From assembly GCF_900111015.1 (NCBI RefSeq), contig NZ_FOFS01000014.1, positions 1-64,000 on the forward strand: a stretch of 64,000 nucleotides of DNA, in the 5' to 3' direction. The position numbers and the translations under genes were made by a program. Source of the stretch: Solimonas aquatica (GTDB lineage Bacteria > Pseudomonadota > Gammaproteobacteria > Nevskiales > Nevskiaceae). The notes under the pieces are model-generated. The model made no database searches. It was not told where the DNA came from and saw nothing but the letters and a program-made list of their open reading frames with translations. Positions 34,210 through 45,816 of the stretch are shown here, piece by piece (the stretch's first letter is position 1; every line of letters begins with the position of its first letter).

Positions 34210-34218
34210 TGTGGATAA
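34210..34218 (-). promoter_or_regulatory. DnaA box upstream of dnaA
   Basis: The plus strand reads TGTGGATAA, a perfect TTATCCACA on the minus strand. It lies at the -35 position of a possible dnaA promoter with -10 TATAGA at 34233-34238, so DnaA binding could repress its own gene, as in E. coli. Confidence 0.75.
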
Positions 34219-34321
34219 GTGAACTTTGACGCTATAGACTTGCCGGCCGGCGCCGTTGTGCGCTCTCACGGACGCTCCGGTCACTCGCGGGCGATCCATA
34301 CGATACAAGAGCAGCTTGAGC

Positions 34322-35665
34322 ATGTCCGACGAGGATCTCTGGGCACAGTGTGTGCGCTGGCTGGAAGGCGAGTTGGCTGACCGCGACGTACACACCTGGA
34401 TCCGCCCGCTGCAGCCCGTGCTGAACCGCGATCGCCTGACCCTGCTGGCACCCAATCGCATGGTGCAGGAGCGGGTACGTCAGGAATTTCTGGAGCTGAT
34501 CCGCCGTGCGGTGCGCGTCAATGGCGGCCGCGATCTGAACGAGATCGAGATTGCGGTGGGCGCCGCTGAGCAGAAGCCGTTGCTCAATGGCCAGAGCCAG
34601 GCCGAGGCGCCGATCAGCGGCGCCAGCGATGAGGTTGCCGTGATGTCCAGCGGCCGGCTCAACCCCGATTACACCTTCGAGAATTTCATCGAGGGCAAGT
34701 CCAATTCCCATGCCCGCGCCGCAGCCCAGCACGTGGTGGAGACGCCCGGCGGCGCCTACAACCCCCTGCTGATCTACGGCAGCTCGGGCCTGGGCAAAAC
34801 CCATTTGATGCACTCGGTGGGCAATGCCGTGCTGCAGGGCAATCCGCGCGCGCGCGTGGTCTATATCGGTGCCGAGCAGTGGATGAACGAGTTCACCGCC
34901 GCGATCCGTCATGGCCGCATGGACGGCTTCAAGAACCTGTACCGTTCCATCGACGCGCTGCTGATCGACGACATTCATTTCTTCGCGCACAAGGAACGCA
35001 CGCAGGAAGAGTTCTTCCATACCTTCAATGCCCTGATCGACGGTCGCAAGCAGATCGTGCTGACTTCGGATCGCTATCCGAAGGACATCGACGGTGTGGA
35101 CGAGCGCCTGAAGTCGCGCTTCACCTGGGGCCTGTCGGTGGCGGTGGAGCCCCCGGACCTGGAAACACGCGTGGCGATCCTGCTGGCCAAGGCCGACCAG
35201 AACCAGGTGCGCCTGCCGAAGGAAGTGGCGATGTTCGTCGCGCAGCGCGTGCGCTCCAATGTCCGCGAACTGGAAGGCGCGCTGCTGCGTCTGTCCGCCA
35301 GTTCGCGCCTGCGTGGCGAGCCGCTCACCACCGAGTTTGCGCGCAGCACGCTCAAGGACATGCTGGCCGCCTACGAGCGCATGGTGACCATCGACAACAT
35401 CAAGCGCACGGTCGCCAATTACTACAACATCCGCGTCACCGATCTGAACTCGCCGCGCCGCACGCGCTCGCTGGCAAGACCGCGACAGGTGGCGATGGCC
35501 CTGGCCAAGGAACTCACGCAGCACAGTCTGCCGGAGATCGGCGAGGCTTTCGGCAAGGATCACACAACCGTGCTGCACGCCTGTCGCAAGATTGCCGAGT
35601 TGCGCGACACTGATGTGAAGTACCGCGAGGACTACGAAATACTGCAGCGTCAGCTCGGCTTCTGA
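34322..35665 (+). CDS. dnaA: chromosomal replication initiator DnaA
   Basis: The 447-aa initiator has domain I (residues 1-85, MSDEDLWAQCVRWLEGEL), a short linker, the AAA+ domain with Walker A GSSGLGKTH and Walker B LLIDDIHF, and the DNA-binding domain IV with the signature DHTTVLHACRKI at its end. The ATG at 34322 is used; the frame is open from 34256 but the added residues are not conserved. It is followed by oriC-like sequence and dnaN. Confidence 0.97.
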   Translation: MSDEDLWAQCVRWLEGELADRDVHTWIRPLQPVLNRDRLTLLAPNRMVQERVRQEFLELIRRAVRVNGGRDLNEIEIAVGAAEQKPLLNGQSQAEAPISGASDEVAVMSSGRLNPDYTFENFIEGKSNSHARAAAQHVVETPGGAYNPLLIYGSSGLGKTHLMHSVGNAVLQGNPRARVVYIGAEQWMNEFTAAIRHGRMDGFKNLYRSIDALLIDDIHFFAHKERTQEEFFHTFNALIDGRKQIVLTSDRYPKDIDGVDERLKSRFTWGLSVAVEPPDLETRVAILLAKADQNQVRLPKEVAMFVAQRVRSNVRELEGALLRLSASSRLRGEPLTTEFARSTLKDMLAAYERMVTIDNIKRTVANYYNIRVTDLNSPRRTRSLARPRQVAMALAKELTQHSLPEIGEAFGKDHTTVLHACRKIAELRDTDVKYREDYEILQRQLGF

Positions 35666-35912
35666 GCTGCGCAAAAGCCGTGGGTAAACGGCGGGATGAG
35701 GTATTGAATAGGAAGCCGAACAAGCTGTGGATAGAATCCATGCAGACTTTATCCACAGACTGTCCTGCTGCCGGCACAAGGTTTCTGGGGCAGCGTTTTT
35801 ATATTAACGCTATGTTTTTAAAAGAGATTGACAAGTAATCAACAGCGGGCGCCCGGGCCTGTTGTTGTTGAATCTGAATTTATTGAAAAGTGAAGAACAA
35901 TCGGACACGGCT
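35666..35912. other. probable oriC (dnaA-dnaN intergenic region)
   Basis: The 247 bp hold TGTGGATAG (35726-35734, one mismatch to a DnaA box) and a perfect TTATCCACA (35749-35757) in the opposite orientation, followed by an AT-rich stretch (35794-35842; TTTTTATATTAACG, TTTTTAAAAGAGATT) suitable for unwinding, and a GC-rich palindrome (about 35841-35870). Location between dnaA and dnaN fits a chromosome origin. There are few strict DnaA boxes, so weaker sites or the box upstream of dnaA probably contribute. Confidence 0.75.
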
Positions 35913-37013
35913 ATGAAACTGCAAGTGGGTCGCAATGAGTTGTTGTCGGCGCTGTCGGCGGTGATCGGCGTCGTGGAACGCCGTCAGACCCTGCCGGTAC
36001 TGTCCAATTTTCTGCTCGAGCTCAAGGACAATGAGCTGATCGTCACCGGCACTGATCTGGAGATCGAACTACAGGCGCGCGCCCAGGTGCAGAATCTGGC
36101 GCCCGGTCGCGCCACAGTGCCGGCCCGCAAGCTGTTCGATATCTGTCGCGGCCTGCCGGAAGGCGCCGAGATCAATCTCGAATTCACCGGCGACAAGGCC
36201 TTGCTCAAATCCGGCCGCAGCCGTTATTCGCTGTCCTGCCTGAAGGCCGAGGAGTTTCCGGCCCTGGGCCGTGTGGCCGAGGGCAAGACGCTGCAGCTCA
36301 GCCGGCAGCAGCTGCGGGGCCTGATCGAGCGTACGCAGTTCGCGATGGCGCAGCAGGACGTGCGCTATTACCTGAACGGCATGCTGCTGGAAGTCAGCGC
36401 GCAGCGTGTGCGTGTAGTGGCCACCGACGGCCATCGTCTGGCCCTGAGCGAAGTGGGCCTGGAAACCGAGTTCACCGAGCAGCGTCAGGTGGTGGTGCCG
36501 CGCAAGGCGATTCTGGAACTGCAGCGCCTGCTCGATGCCACGGATGAAACCGTCAGCCTCAAGATCGGCGCCTCGCAGTTGGAAGTGGATCTGGATGTGG
36601 TGCGTCTGACCACCAAGCTCATCGACGGCCGTTTCCCGGATTACGAGCGCGTGGTGCCGGATTCGGGCGACAAGCGTCTGCAGGCGGATCGCGAACTGGT
36701 GCGCCGCGCGCTGGCGCGGACCGCGATTCTGTCCAATGAGAAGTTCCGCGGCGTGCGGCTGAGCCTGGACGGCAACAAGCTGAGCCTGCAGACCCATAAC
36801 CCCGAGCACGAAGAAGCCGAGGAAGATCTGGAAGTCGAATACCAGGGCAGCAATATTGAAATCGGCTTCAATGTGAACTACCTGCTGGACGCCCTCGGCG
36901 CGCTGAGCAGCGAGCAGTTCGTCATGGAACTGAAGAATGCTGATTCCAGCGGTCTGATTTATGCGGCTGGCGATGCCTCCAGCAAGTACGTGGTCATGCC
37001 CATGCGGCTGTGA
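35913..37013 (+). CDS. dnaN: DNA polymerase III beta clamp
   Basis: Sliding clamp that tethers the replicative polymerase. At 366 aa it has the exact usual length and the three-fold clamp domain repeat; the C-terminus YVVMPMRL is the hallmark of the protease-like end of beta clamps. The ATG at 35913 begins MKLQVGRNELLSALS; earlier in-frame Met codons lie in origin DNA. Confidence 0.97.
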   Translation: MKLQVGRNELLSALSAVIGVVERRQTLPVLSNFLLELKDNELIVTGTDLEIELQARAQVQNLAPGRATVPARKLFDICRGLPEGAEINLEFTGDKALLKSGRSRYSLSCLKAEEFPALGRVAEGKTLQLSRQQLRGLIERTQFAMAQQDVRYYLNGMLLEVSAQRVRVVATDGHRLALSEVGLETEFTEQRQVVVPRKAILELQRLLDATDETVSLKIGASQLEVDLDVVRLTTKLIDGRFPDYERVVPDSGDKRLQADRELVRRALARTAILSNEKFRGVRLSLDGNKLSLQTHNPEHEEAEEDLEVEYQGSNIEIGFNVNYLLDALGALSSEQFVMELKNADSSGLIYAAGDASSKYVVMPMRL

Positions 37014-37020
37014 ATCCGGC

Positions 37021-38082
37021 ATGCAGCTGACGCAGCTCAAGGCTGACAACTTCCGTCGTTTTACCAAGCTGAGCCTGCCCATCCCGGGCAGGCTTAATTT
37101 GTTTGTGGGCGCCAATGCCGCCGGCAAGACCAGTCTGCTGGAAATGATTTACTGTCTGAACCGCAGCAAGTCCTTTCGGGGTAGTGCGTATCAAGACCTG
37201 ATGGGACCGGCCAAGGCGCAATGGACGGTTTTTGGACGCTATGAAGGCGAGCGTGGTCCGCAGACCGCCGGGCTGCAATGGGCAGAGCAGGGCATACAGG
37301 CGCGCCGTGAGGGCAAGCCGGCTTCGGCCCTGGACCTGGTACAGCTGGCGCCGACCCAAATCCTGGAACCCGGCATGCACCGCATGATCGCCGAGGGTCC
37401 GACTTATCGGCGCAGCTTCATCGACTGGGGTGTGTTCCACGTGGAACCACGATTCATGCCCGCCTGGCGGCGCTTCCGTCGCGCGCTGCGGCAGCGCAAT
37501 CAGCTGTTGCGGGAGCGCCGATCCAATGCCGAGATTTCCGCCTGGGAACCTGAGCTGGCAGAGAGCGGAGAGGAGCTGCATGGTTATCGGCTGGAACACC
37601 TGAGCCGCATGCGACAGCAGGTCAGCGAGCGGATCGCGCGCTTGTTGGAGGAGCCGGACTGGAGCTTCGAGCTGCAATCCGGCTGGAGCGCCGAGCACAG
37701 CCTGCTGGAAGACCTGGAACGTCACCGCGAGCGGGACCGTCGATTGGGAATGACGCAATCCGGTCCCCACAGGGCTGAGCTCCGCATCCGTGCCGGCAAG
37801 CTGGCGGTTCGGCATCGCATCAGCCGTGGTCAGCAAAAGCTGGTGCTGGCGGCGATGCTGATCTCGCAATGCGAGTTGCTGCTCCAGGATGCCGGCATCG
37901 CGCCGATCCTGCTGGTCGATGATTTCAGTGCGGAACTGGCCGAGCATTTCCAGGCCTCACTGCTGGCGCAGCTCAAGGTTTATCCCGGTCAGGTGTTCCT
38001 GACCGCCTTCGAGCAGAGCGGGGTGCTGAAGGATTCCGAGCTGGCCTTGTTCCACGTGGAACAAGGGCGGGTCCGCGCATAG
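37021..38082 (+). CDS. recF: DNA recombination and repair protein RecF
   Basis: ABC-type ATPase that loads RecA at gaps. The 353-aa protein shows Walker A GANAAGKTS near residue 32, the ABC signature region SRGQQKLVLAAML, and Walker B ILLVDDFSAEL. It starts 7 bp after dnaN. Two parS-like palindromes are built into its coding sequence, one mid-gene (encoding VFHVEP) and one near the end (encoding LFHVEQ). Confidence 0.96.
   Translation: MQLTQLKADNFRRFTKLSLPIPGRLNLFVGANAAGKTSLLEMIYCLNRSKSFRGSAYQDLMGPAKAQWTVFGRYEGERGPQTAGLQWAEQGIQARREGKPASALDLVQLAPTQILEPGMHRMIAEGPTYRRSFIDWGVFHVEPRFMPAWRRFRRALRQRNQLLRERRSNAEISAWEPELAESGEELHGYRLEHLSRMRQQVSERIARLLEEPDWSFELQSGWSAEHSLLEDLERHRERDRRLGMTQSGPHRAELRIRAGKLAVRHRISRGQQKLVLAAMLISQCELLLQDAGIAPILLVDDFSAELAEHFQASLLAQLKVYPGQVFLTAFEQSGVLKDSELALFHVEQGRVRA
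37433..37448. promoter_or_regulatory. parS-like ParB-binding site 1 (in recF)
   Basis: TGTTCCACGTGGAACC matches the universal TGTTTCACGTGAAACA parS apart from the symmetric C/G pair and the last base. It lies within 2 kb of the presumed origin. Confidence 0.75.
38048..38063. promoter_or_regulatory. parS-like ParB-binding site 2 (end of recF)
   Basis: TGTTCCACGTGGAACA is a perfect 16-bp palindrome (extending to 18 bp with flanking T/A at 38047 and 38064) and has the Pseudomonas-type parS core. It is 20 bp before the recF stop. Confidence 0.8.
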
Positions 38083-40620
<2,538 letters not shown>

Positions 40621-40627
40621 AGCGGTC

Positions 40628-41218
40628 TCAGGCCTGCTGGGCGAGCCGCTCGGCGGCGGCCAGATCCAGGCGCTGATAGGGCTGGCCGTCCTGCGGACTC
40701 AGCGGCAGGCGATGCAGATCGTCCTGCTCGAACAGGCTCAGGTCCACGCCCAGGCCCTGGTAGTCGAAGCTCAGCACCGGCAGGTTTTCCTCCCGTCCGC
40801 CGGGGTAACGGAAACGTCGTTCGCTGGTTTCGAAATCGATATTGCGTTCCAGCAGAAACACGTCCACCAGCTCGGGCTGATCGGCGAACAGATGCAGCTG
40901 CAGATGATGAGCCTCCGTCACCGCGCCATTGACCGCGCCACCGACCAGCCGCGGTGAGAACGCCGCCAGCAAGCGCATCAGCTTCGGCGCCGCCGCCCGC
41001 ATGCGCGCCAGCTGCTTCTGATAGGCCTCGCCACCAAACAGACGCTGGTACGCAATCACCGCCTCATGCACGCGTGCGTTGTCCGGCAGCGGCGTGCGCG
41101 GTGGCAGACCCAGACGCTGCAAGGCCTTGAGCTTGGCGCTGCGATAGTCGATCAGCAGCTCCTCGCAGACGAGGCGCGCCGCTTCCTCGGCGATGCCATT
41201 GCGCTGCGGACTCGACAT
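40628..41218 (-). CDS. hypothetical protein, 196 aa, possibly nucleotidyltransferase-fold derived
   Basis: I do not firmly recognise this protein. The middle (RLVGGAVNGAVTEAHHLQLHLF, then LERNIDFETSERRFRY and LPVLSFDYQGLGVDLSLFEQDD) has the strand-turn-strand spacing of MNT-type nucleotidyltransferases, but the usual Gly-Ser and paired Asp residues are replaced by Gly-Gly and His/Gln; only a later Asp (GVDLSLF) is kept. If that reading is right it is a non-catalytic relative. No signal peptide. Convergent with gyrB with 7 bp between stops, and 11 bp before the PBP1A gene's stop on the same strand. Confidence 0.6.
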   Translation of the reverse strand: MSSPQRNGIAEEAARLVCEELLIDYRSAKLKALQRLGLPPRTPLPDNARVHEAVIAYQRLFGGEAYQKQLARMRAAAPKLMRLLAAFSPRLVGGAVNGAVTEAHHLQLHLFADQPELVDVFLLERNIDFETSERRFRYPGGREENLPVLSFDYQGLGVDLSLFEQDDLHRLPLSPQDGQPYQRLDLAAAERLAQQA

Positions 41219-41229
41219 GCGGTGCGCCT

Positions 41230-43599
41230 TTAGTAGAGATCTTCCAGGGACTTCTTGCCCGGCTCATGTTCGTCAGCCTGCGCGGCTTCCGGCACATGGT
41301 CTTCCTGCACGGTTTCAAAGATCGCGTTTGTCGTGCCCGGCGCTGCCAGCTTGCCGGTGGCCGGATCGATGCGCACGCTCACCAGCCCGGTGGGCTGCGG
41401 CAGTGTCTGCTGCGGCACGCCCTTGAGCGCGGTGCGCATGTAGTCGATCCAGATCGGCAGCGCCGCGCGCGCACCGACTTCGCCACGACCCAGAGGTGTG
41501 GGCTGATCGAAACCCACCCAGGCGATGCCCACCTCGTCCTTCTGGAAGCCGTCGAACCAGGCATCAGTCTCGTCGTTGGTGGTGCCGGTCTTGCCGGCCA
41601 GATCGACGCGGCCCAGCGCATTGACCGCCGCGCCGGTGCCGCGCACGGTGACGTCATGCATCATGCTGGTGGCGAGCCAGATCACGCGCGGATCGATGCT
41701 GCGCGCCAGGCTGTCGGCCGTATTGGCCGGTGCGGCTGCAGCGGCCGGCGCGGCACTGTCGGCGCTGGTGGTGGTGGTGGCCGCACTGACGTCGCCGCAT
41801 AGCGGACAGGCCCGCTTGGGCTGCGCCTGGAACAAGACCTTGCCACCGGCATCGCGTACTTCGGCGATGAAGTAAGGATCAATCACGAAGCCGCCATTGG
41901 CGAAAGTGGCATAGCCGCGTGCCAGCTCCAGCGGCGTGAACACGGCGCTGCCCAGGGCCATGGTCAGATCATTGGGCAGGCGGTCTGCCGGCAGACCGAA
42001 GCGCGGAATGAAATCGCGCGCATAGTTCAGGCCGATGGCCTGCAGCAGACGGATCGAAACCAGATTGCGGGAATGCACCAGCGCCTCACGCAGGCGCATC
42101 GGGCCCTGCAGATCGCCTTCGTAGTTTTCCGGACGCCAGGCCGAATCGCTGGCACCATCGCCGACCACCACCGGGGCATCGAGAAACACCGAGGCCGGCG
42201 TGTAACCGTAAGCCATGCCGGCAGCATAGAGAAAAGGCTTGAAGCCCGAGCCCACTTGGCGCCGTGCCTGCGTCACGCGGTTATAGCGGTTGACGAAGAA
42301 ATCGAAACCGCCGACCAGTGCCTGAATCGCACCATCGCTGGGACTGAGCGCGACAAACGCGCCTTGAACCTGGGGAATCTGCGCCAGACGCCAGTTGCCG
42401 CCACTGCGCCGCAGGCGCAGCACATCGCCCACTTCCGGCGGCTTCTTGGCCCAGTTGGCCCAGGCAAACGCGCTCCTCTCCAGCGTCAGCGCGCTGCCGT
42501 CGCGCAGCTTGAGGCTCAGGGCCTCGGGTTCGTAATGCGTGACCACCGCCACCGGCAGATCGCTCAGCTGCGGCAGCGCATCCAGGGATTCGCGCAGCAG
42601 TTCGGGGCTGCTCATGGCCTGCGTCGACAGCTTGCCCTCGGGCCCGCGCCAGGCGTGGCGCTCGTTGTATTCAAGCAGCGAGCGACGCACCGCGCCATTG
42701 GCGGCGGCCTGCTTGGCCGAGTCGATGGTCGTGATCACGCTCAGGCCGCGCGAGTAGAGATCTTCGCCATACTGCTCGTAGAGCTGCGTGCGCACCATCT
42801 CGGCCAGATACTGCGCATCGACATCCACTGCGGCGCGATAAGGATGCACCGCCACCGGCGCCGCGCGCGCCTCCTGGTACTGCGCGTCGTTGATATAGCC
42901 CAGGGTATGCATGCGCGACAGCACATAGTCGCGACGCTCGCGGGCGCGCTGCGGATTGCTCACCGGATTGTCACGCGAAGGTGCTTTGGGCAGACCGGCA
43001 ATCACCGCGGCTTCCGACAAGCTCAGCTCGTGCACGTCCTTGCCGAAATAAACCAGCGCGGCGGCACCCACGCCGTAAGCGCGTTCGCCGAGAAAAATCT
43101 TGTTGAGATACAGCTCCAGGATCTGCTCTTTGGACAGCTCATCCTCGATGCGCAGCGCCAGCAGAATCTCCCGGAACTTGCGCGTGAAGGTGCGCTCATT
43201 GCTCAGGAATACATTGCGCGCCAGCTGCATGGTGATGGTGCTGCCGCCCTGGGCCTTCTCACCGGAAGCCGCAAGCTTGAGGCTGGCGCGGGCCAGGCCT
43301 TGCCAGTCCACGCCGGGATGCTCGAAGAAGCGATCATCCTCGGCGGCGAGAAAGGCGTGAACCAGCTGCGGTGGAATGTCCTGGTATTTGAGCAGCGCGC
43401 GGCGTTCGGCACCGAACTCGCCGATCAGCTTGCCGTCGCGGCTGTAGACATGCAGCGGCTGCGCCAGCTGCAACTCGCTGAGACTGGCTACGGATGGCAG
43501 GTCTTGCTTGAGATGCTGGATACCGGCCCAGGCGGCCAGCAAGCCCAGCAGAACCAGCGCGAGTGCGGCGCCGGCGAGTTTGATCGTGAGGGATTTCAT
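41230..43599 (-). CDS. mrcA: penicillin-binding protein 1A (bifunctional)
   Basis: Periplasmic peptidoglycan glycosyltransferase and transpeptidase, 789 aa. Visible: N-terminal anchor (IKLAGAALALVLLGLLAAWAG), the GT51 domain with EDDRFFEHPGVDW and GGSTITMQLARN, and the transpeptidase with SGFK catalytic Ser motif, HSRN and KTGTTNDETDAWF. An Ala/Thr/Ser-rich insert with CPLC (about residues 595-635) lies before the KTG box. It diverges from pilM, the usual arrangement in Pseudomonas and Xanthomonas. Confidence 0.95.
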   Translation of the reverse strand: MKSLTIKLAGAALALVLLGLLAAWAGIQHLKQDLPSVASLSELQLAQPLHVYSRDGKLIGEFGAERRALLKYQDIPPQLVHAFLAAEDDRFFEHPGVDWQGLARASLKLAASGEKAQGGSTITMQLARNVFLSNERTFTRKFREILLALRIEDELSKEQILELYLNKIFLGERAYGVGAAALVYFGKDVHELSLSEAAVIAGLPKAPSRDNPVSNPQRARERRDYVLSRMHTLGYINDAQYQEARAAPVAVHPYRAAVDVDAQYLAEMVRTQLYEQYGEDLYSRGLSVITTIDSAKQAAANGAVRRSLLEYNERHAWRGPEGKLSTQAMSSPELLRESLDALPQLSDLPVAVVTHYEPEALSLKLRDGSALTLERSAFAWANWAKKPPEVGDVLRLRRSGGNWRLAQIPQVQGAFVALSPSDGAIQALVGGFDFFVNRYNRVTQARRQVGSGFKPFLYAAGMAYGYTPASVFLDAPVVVGDGASDSAWRPENYEGDLQGPMRLREALVHSRNLVSIRLLQAIGLNYARDFIPRFGLPADRLPNDLTMALGSAVFTPLELARGYATFANGGFVIDPYFIAEVRDAGGKVLFQAQPKRACPLCGDVSAATTTTSADSAAPAAAAAPANTADSLARSIDPRVIWLATSMMHDVTVRGTGAAVNALGRVDLAGKTGTTNDETDAWFDGFQKDEVGIAWVGFDQPTPLGRGEVGARAALPIWIDYMRTALKGVPQQTLPQPTGLVSVRIDPATGKLAAPGTTNAIFETVQEDHVPEAAQADEHEPGKKSLEDLY

Positions 43600-43784
43600 C
43601 GTAAGGGCGCCGGAGCGTGCAGGCTGCTGGCTGTGAACGGATTCAAGGTCGGCATCGGTGCCGTGCTGTTATAGACCACATCGGAGCTCGTCATCGCCTG
43701 ACAAGGGCGGGCGTCGTCGGTCCGGGCGGCAGTGTTGAGGTCCGGCGGGGGAAAGTCAACGCAAGTCGCAGAGGGGGCGCCGCT
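43600..43784. promoter_or_regulatory. mrcA-pilM divergent promoter region
   Basis: The 185 bp between the two divergent starts must hold both promoters. I can see no clear -35/-10 pair on either strand. A ribosome site GAGGGGG lies before pilM. Confidence 0.4.
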
Positions 43785-44675
43785 ATGGGGGCATCACTCA
43801 GCGCATGGATGCGGCATAGACAGAAAGCTGCCGTGGTCGGCGTGGATCTCGCCGACGAGCAGGTGCATCTGCTCGAACTCGGCGGCGGGCAAGAGGTTCG
43901 CGCCGCTGTCAGCGCGGAACTGCCCGCAGCCGAGGGCTTCAACGCCGCAATCACCGCCGCCGCCATACGCGAGGCCTTCAAGCGCGGCGGTCTGCGCGCG
44001 CATCGGGCGGCACTGGCCCTGCCCGCCGCCATGCTGCAGATCCGTCGCCTGCAACTGCCGCCGGGGCTGGACGAGGACAGCCTGCAGGAACTGCTGCACG
44101 CCGACGCCGAGCGCTATCTGCCCTACCCCGCCGCCGAATGCTGTTTCGATTTCGAATGTCTTCCCACCGCCAGCAGCGCGCACACCGAGCTGCGTCTTTA
44201 TGCCTGTGCGCGTCGGCAGCTGGAACCTCGCTGCGAAGCACTGCGGCTGGCGGGCCTGGAGGTGATCGCCGCCGACCTGGAAAGCTACGCCCTGGAAGCG
44301 GGGCTGCGCGCCTGCCTGCCGCCGCCAGGCGATGGTGCGCTGCTCTACCTGCGCCGGCGCCGCTGCGATCTGCTTTTGCTCGACGCCGGTGAAACCAGTC
44401 TCATGCAGGAACTGCCCGGCTACGGACTGTGGCTCGATGAGCCGCCGGCTTATGCGCGCGTGCTCAGCCAGCTGCGCACGGCACTGGCCGGCAGTCCACG
44501 AGCCGATCTGCCCTTGCTGCTCGGTGGTGCCGGCCCGACGCTGAACAGTCTGGCTGCGCGACTGACGCAGGATCTGCGACGCCGCTGCACGCCCGCGCGT
44601 CTGCCTGCCAGTGCCCACGGCGCCGCGCTGCTGGCTTACGGCGTGGCTGTGCGCGCACAGCTCAGGCGGGCATGA
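43785..44675 (+). CDS. pilM: type IV pilus assembly ATPase-like protein PilM (short form)
   Basis: Actin-like inner protein of the pilus alignment complex; binds the PilN N-terminus. The protein (296 aa) has GVDLADEQVHLLELGGG near the N-terminus, the core LRAHRAALALPAAMLQIRRLQLP, and later GDGALLYLRRRRCDLLLLDAG. It is shorter than canonical PilM (about 350 aa), closer to ComA/HofM forms. The ATG at 43785 follows GAGGGGG; the upstream part of the open frame has no homologous look. First of a tightly coupled five-gene operon. Confidence 0.85.
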   Translation: MGASLSAWMRHRQKAAVVGVDLADEQVHLLELGGGQEVRAAVSAELPAAEGFNAAITAAAIREAFKRGGLRAHRAALALPAAMLQIRRLQLPPGLDEDSLQELLHADAERYLPYPAAECCFDFECLPTASSAHTELRLYACARRQLEPRCEALRLAGLEVIAADLESYALEAGLRACLPPPGDGALLYLRRRRCDLLLLDAGETSLMQELPGYGLWLDEPPAYARVLSQLRTALAGSPRADLPLLLGGAGPTLNSLAARLTQDLRRRCTPARLPASAHGAALLAYGVAVRAQLRRA

Positions 44676-45223
44676 GTCCGGCCTTGAATCTGCTGGACTG
44701 GCGCAGTCTGCGCCGCGTGCAGGCGCAGCAGCGCCTGCGCCGGCAGCTGCAGCTGAGCCTGCTTGCGGCGCTGTTCCTGCTGCTGCTGCTCTATGGCGGC
44801 CTGCAGCTGTTGAGCGAACGGCAAGGCCGGCAGCAGGCGCAGCTGCGCAAGCAGCTTCAGCAGCAGGAACAGCAGCTGCAGGCGCATTACCGGCACGCCG
44901 AGCAGGCGCGCCGCTGGCGTCTGCAGCTGCAGCAGATCGAGGCCCTGCGCCGCCAGCGCGAGCTGCCGGACTTGTGGCTGGAGGCCCTGGAGCAAAGCCT
45001 GCCGCCTACCCTGCGCTGGAGCGAGCTGCAGCAGACCGCCGATGGCCTGCTGCTCAAGGGCCAGGCGCAAGACGCCGCGCAGCTGGGCGATTATCTGCAA
45101 GCCCTGCAGCAAAGCGCGGTGTTTGCCCAGGTGCAGCTGCAGGCGCAGCAGAGCGAAGCGCAAGGCGGCCTGCAGCGCTTCGTGCTCTTTCTGCAGCCAT
45201 CGCCGCTGGCGGCAGGCTTATGA
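44672..45223 (+). CDS. pilN: PilN-like pilus assembly protein
   Basis: This 183-aa bitopic protein has the N-terminal SPALNLLDWRSLRRVQAQ motif (PilM-binding NLLDWR type), one membrane helix (LLAALFLLLLLYGGLQLL), a Gln-rich coiled coil (about 50-90), and a C-terminal ferredoxin-like domain. The start overlaps the pilM stop by 4 bp. Confidence 0.85.
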   Translation: MSPALNLLDWRSLRRVQAQQRLRRQLQLSLLAALFLLLLLYGGLQLLSERQGRQQAQLRKQLQQQEQQLQAHYRHAEQARRWRLQLQQIEALRRQRELPDLWLEALEQSLPPTLRWSELQQTADGLLLKGQAQDAAQLGDYLQALQQSAVFAQVQLQAQQSEAQGGLQRFVLFLQPSPLAAGL

Positions 45224-45816
45224 CGGCGCTGCACCTGCCCTGGCTGCCGGAACGCTGGCGCGCAGCGCAGCGCTGGCCACCGCGCTGGCGACGCCTGCTG
45301 CAGATGCTGGTTTTCACCGCGGCATGCGTGCTCCTGGCACCCTGGCTGCTGCTGCCCGGCTGGCAGCGCTGGCAACAGCAGCGCGAGCAGACGCAGGCGC
45401 TGTCCAAACAAAGCCAGGAGCAGGCGCTGCGTCTGCAAGCCCTGCGCAAGCAGCAGGCCGGTGACCGGTCGCTGCAAGCGGACTACGAACGCGCCCTTCG
45501 CGCCCTGGCCGGCACGGAGACGGCCGGTCTGCTGCACGCGCTCGAAGAACTGCGTGCCGCGCATGGTCTGCGCCAGGACAGCTACGAACCGCTGCCGGCC
45601 ATCCACCTGGACTGCTGTGACGCGCCGGGCTATCGCCTGAGCTTGAGCGGCGCTTACGGCGAGCTGCGCGGCTGGCTGGATGATCTGCCGCAGCTGAGCG
45701 AGTTGCTGCTGATCGAGCAGATGCACTGGCAGCTGCAGAGCGAGAACGACAACCAGGTTCTGCGCCTGAGTCTGGTGCTGCGTCATTACCGTCCGGCCGA
45801 GGGCAAGTCGCCATGA
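45220..45816 (+). CDS. pilO: PilO-like pilus assembly protein
   Basis: This 198-aa protein mirrors PilN: an N-terminal basic segment, one membrane helix (LLQMLVFTAACVLLAPWLLL), a Gln-rich coiled coil (QQREQTQALSKQSQEQALRL), and a C-terminal PilO domain. It pairs with PilN in the periplasm. Starts with a 4-bp overlap with pilN. Confidence 0.82.
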   Translation: MTALHLPWLPERWRAAQRWPPRWRRLLQMLVFTAACVLLAPWLLLPGWQRWQQQREQTQALSKQSQEQALRLQALRKQQAGDRSLQADYERALRALAGTETAGLLHALEELRAAHGLRQDSYEPLPAIHLDCCDAPGYRLSLSGAYGELRGWLDDLPQLSELLLIEQMHWQLQSENDNQVLRLSLVLRHYRPAEGKSP

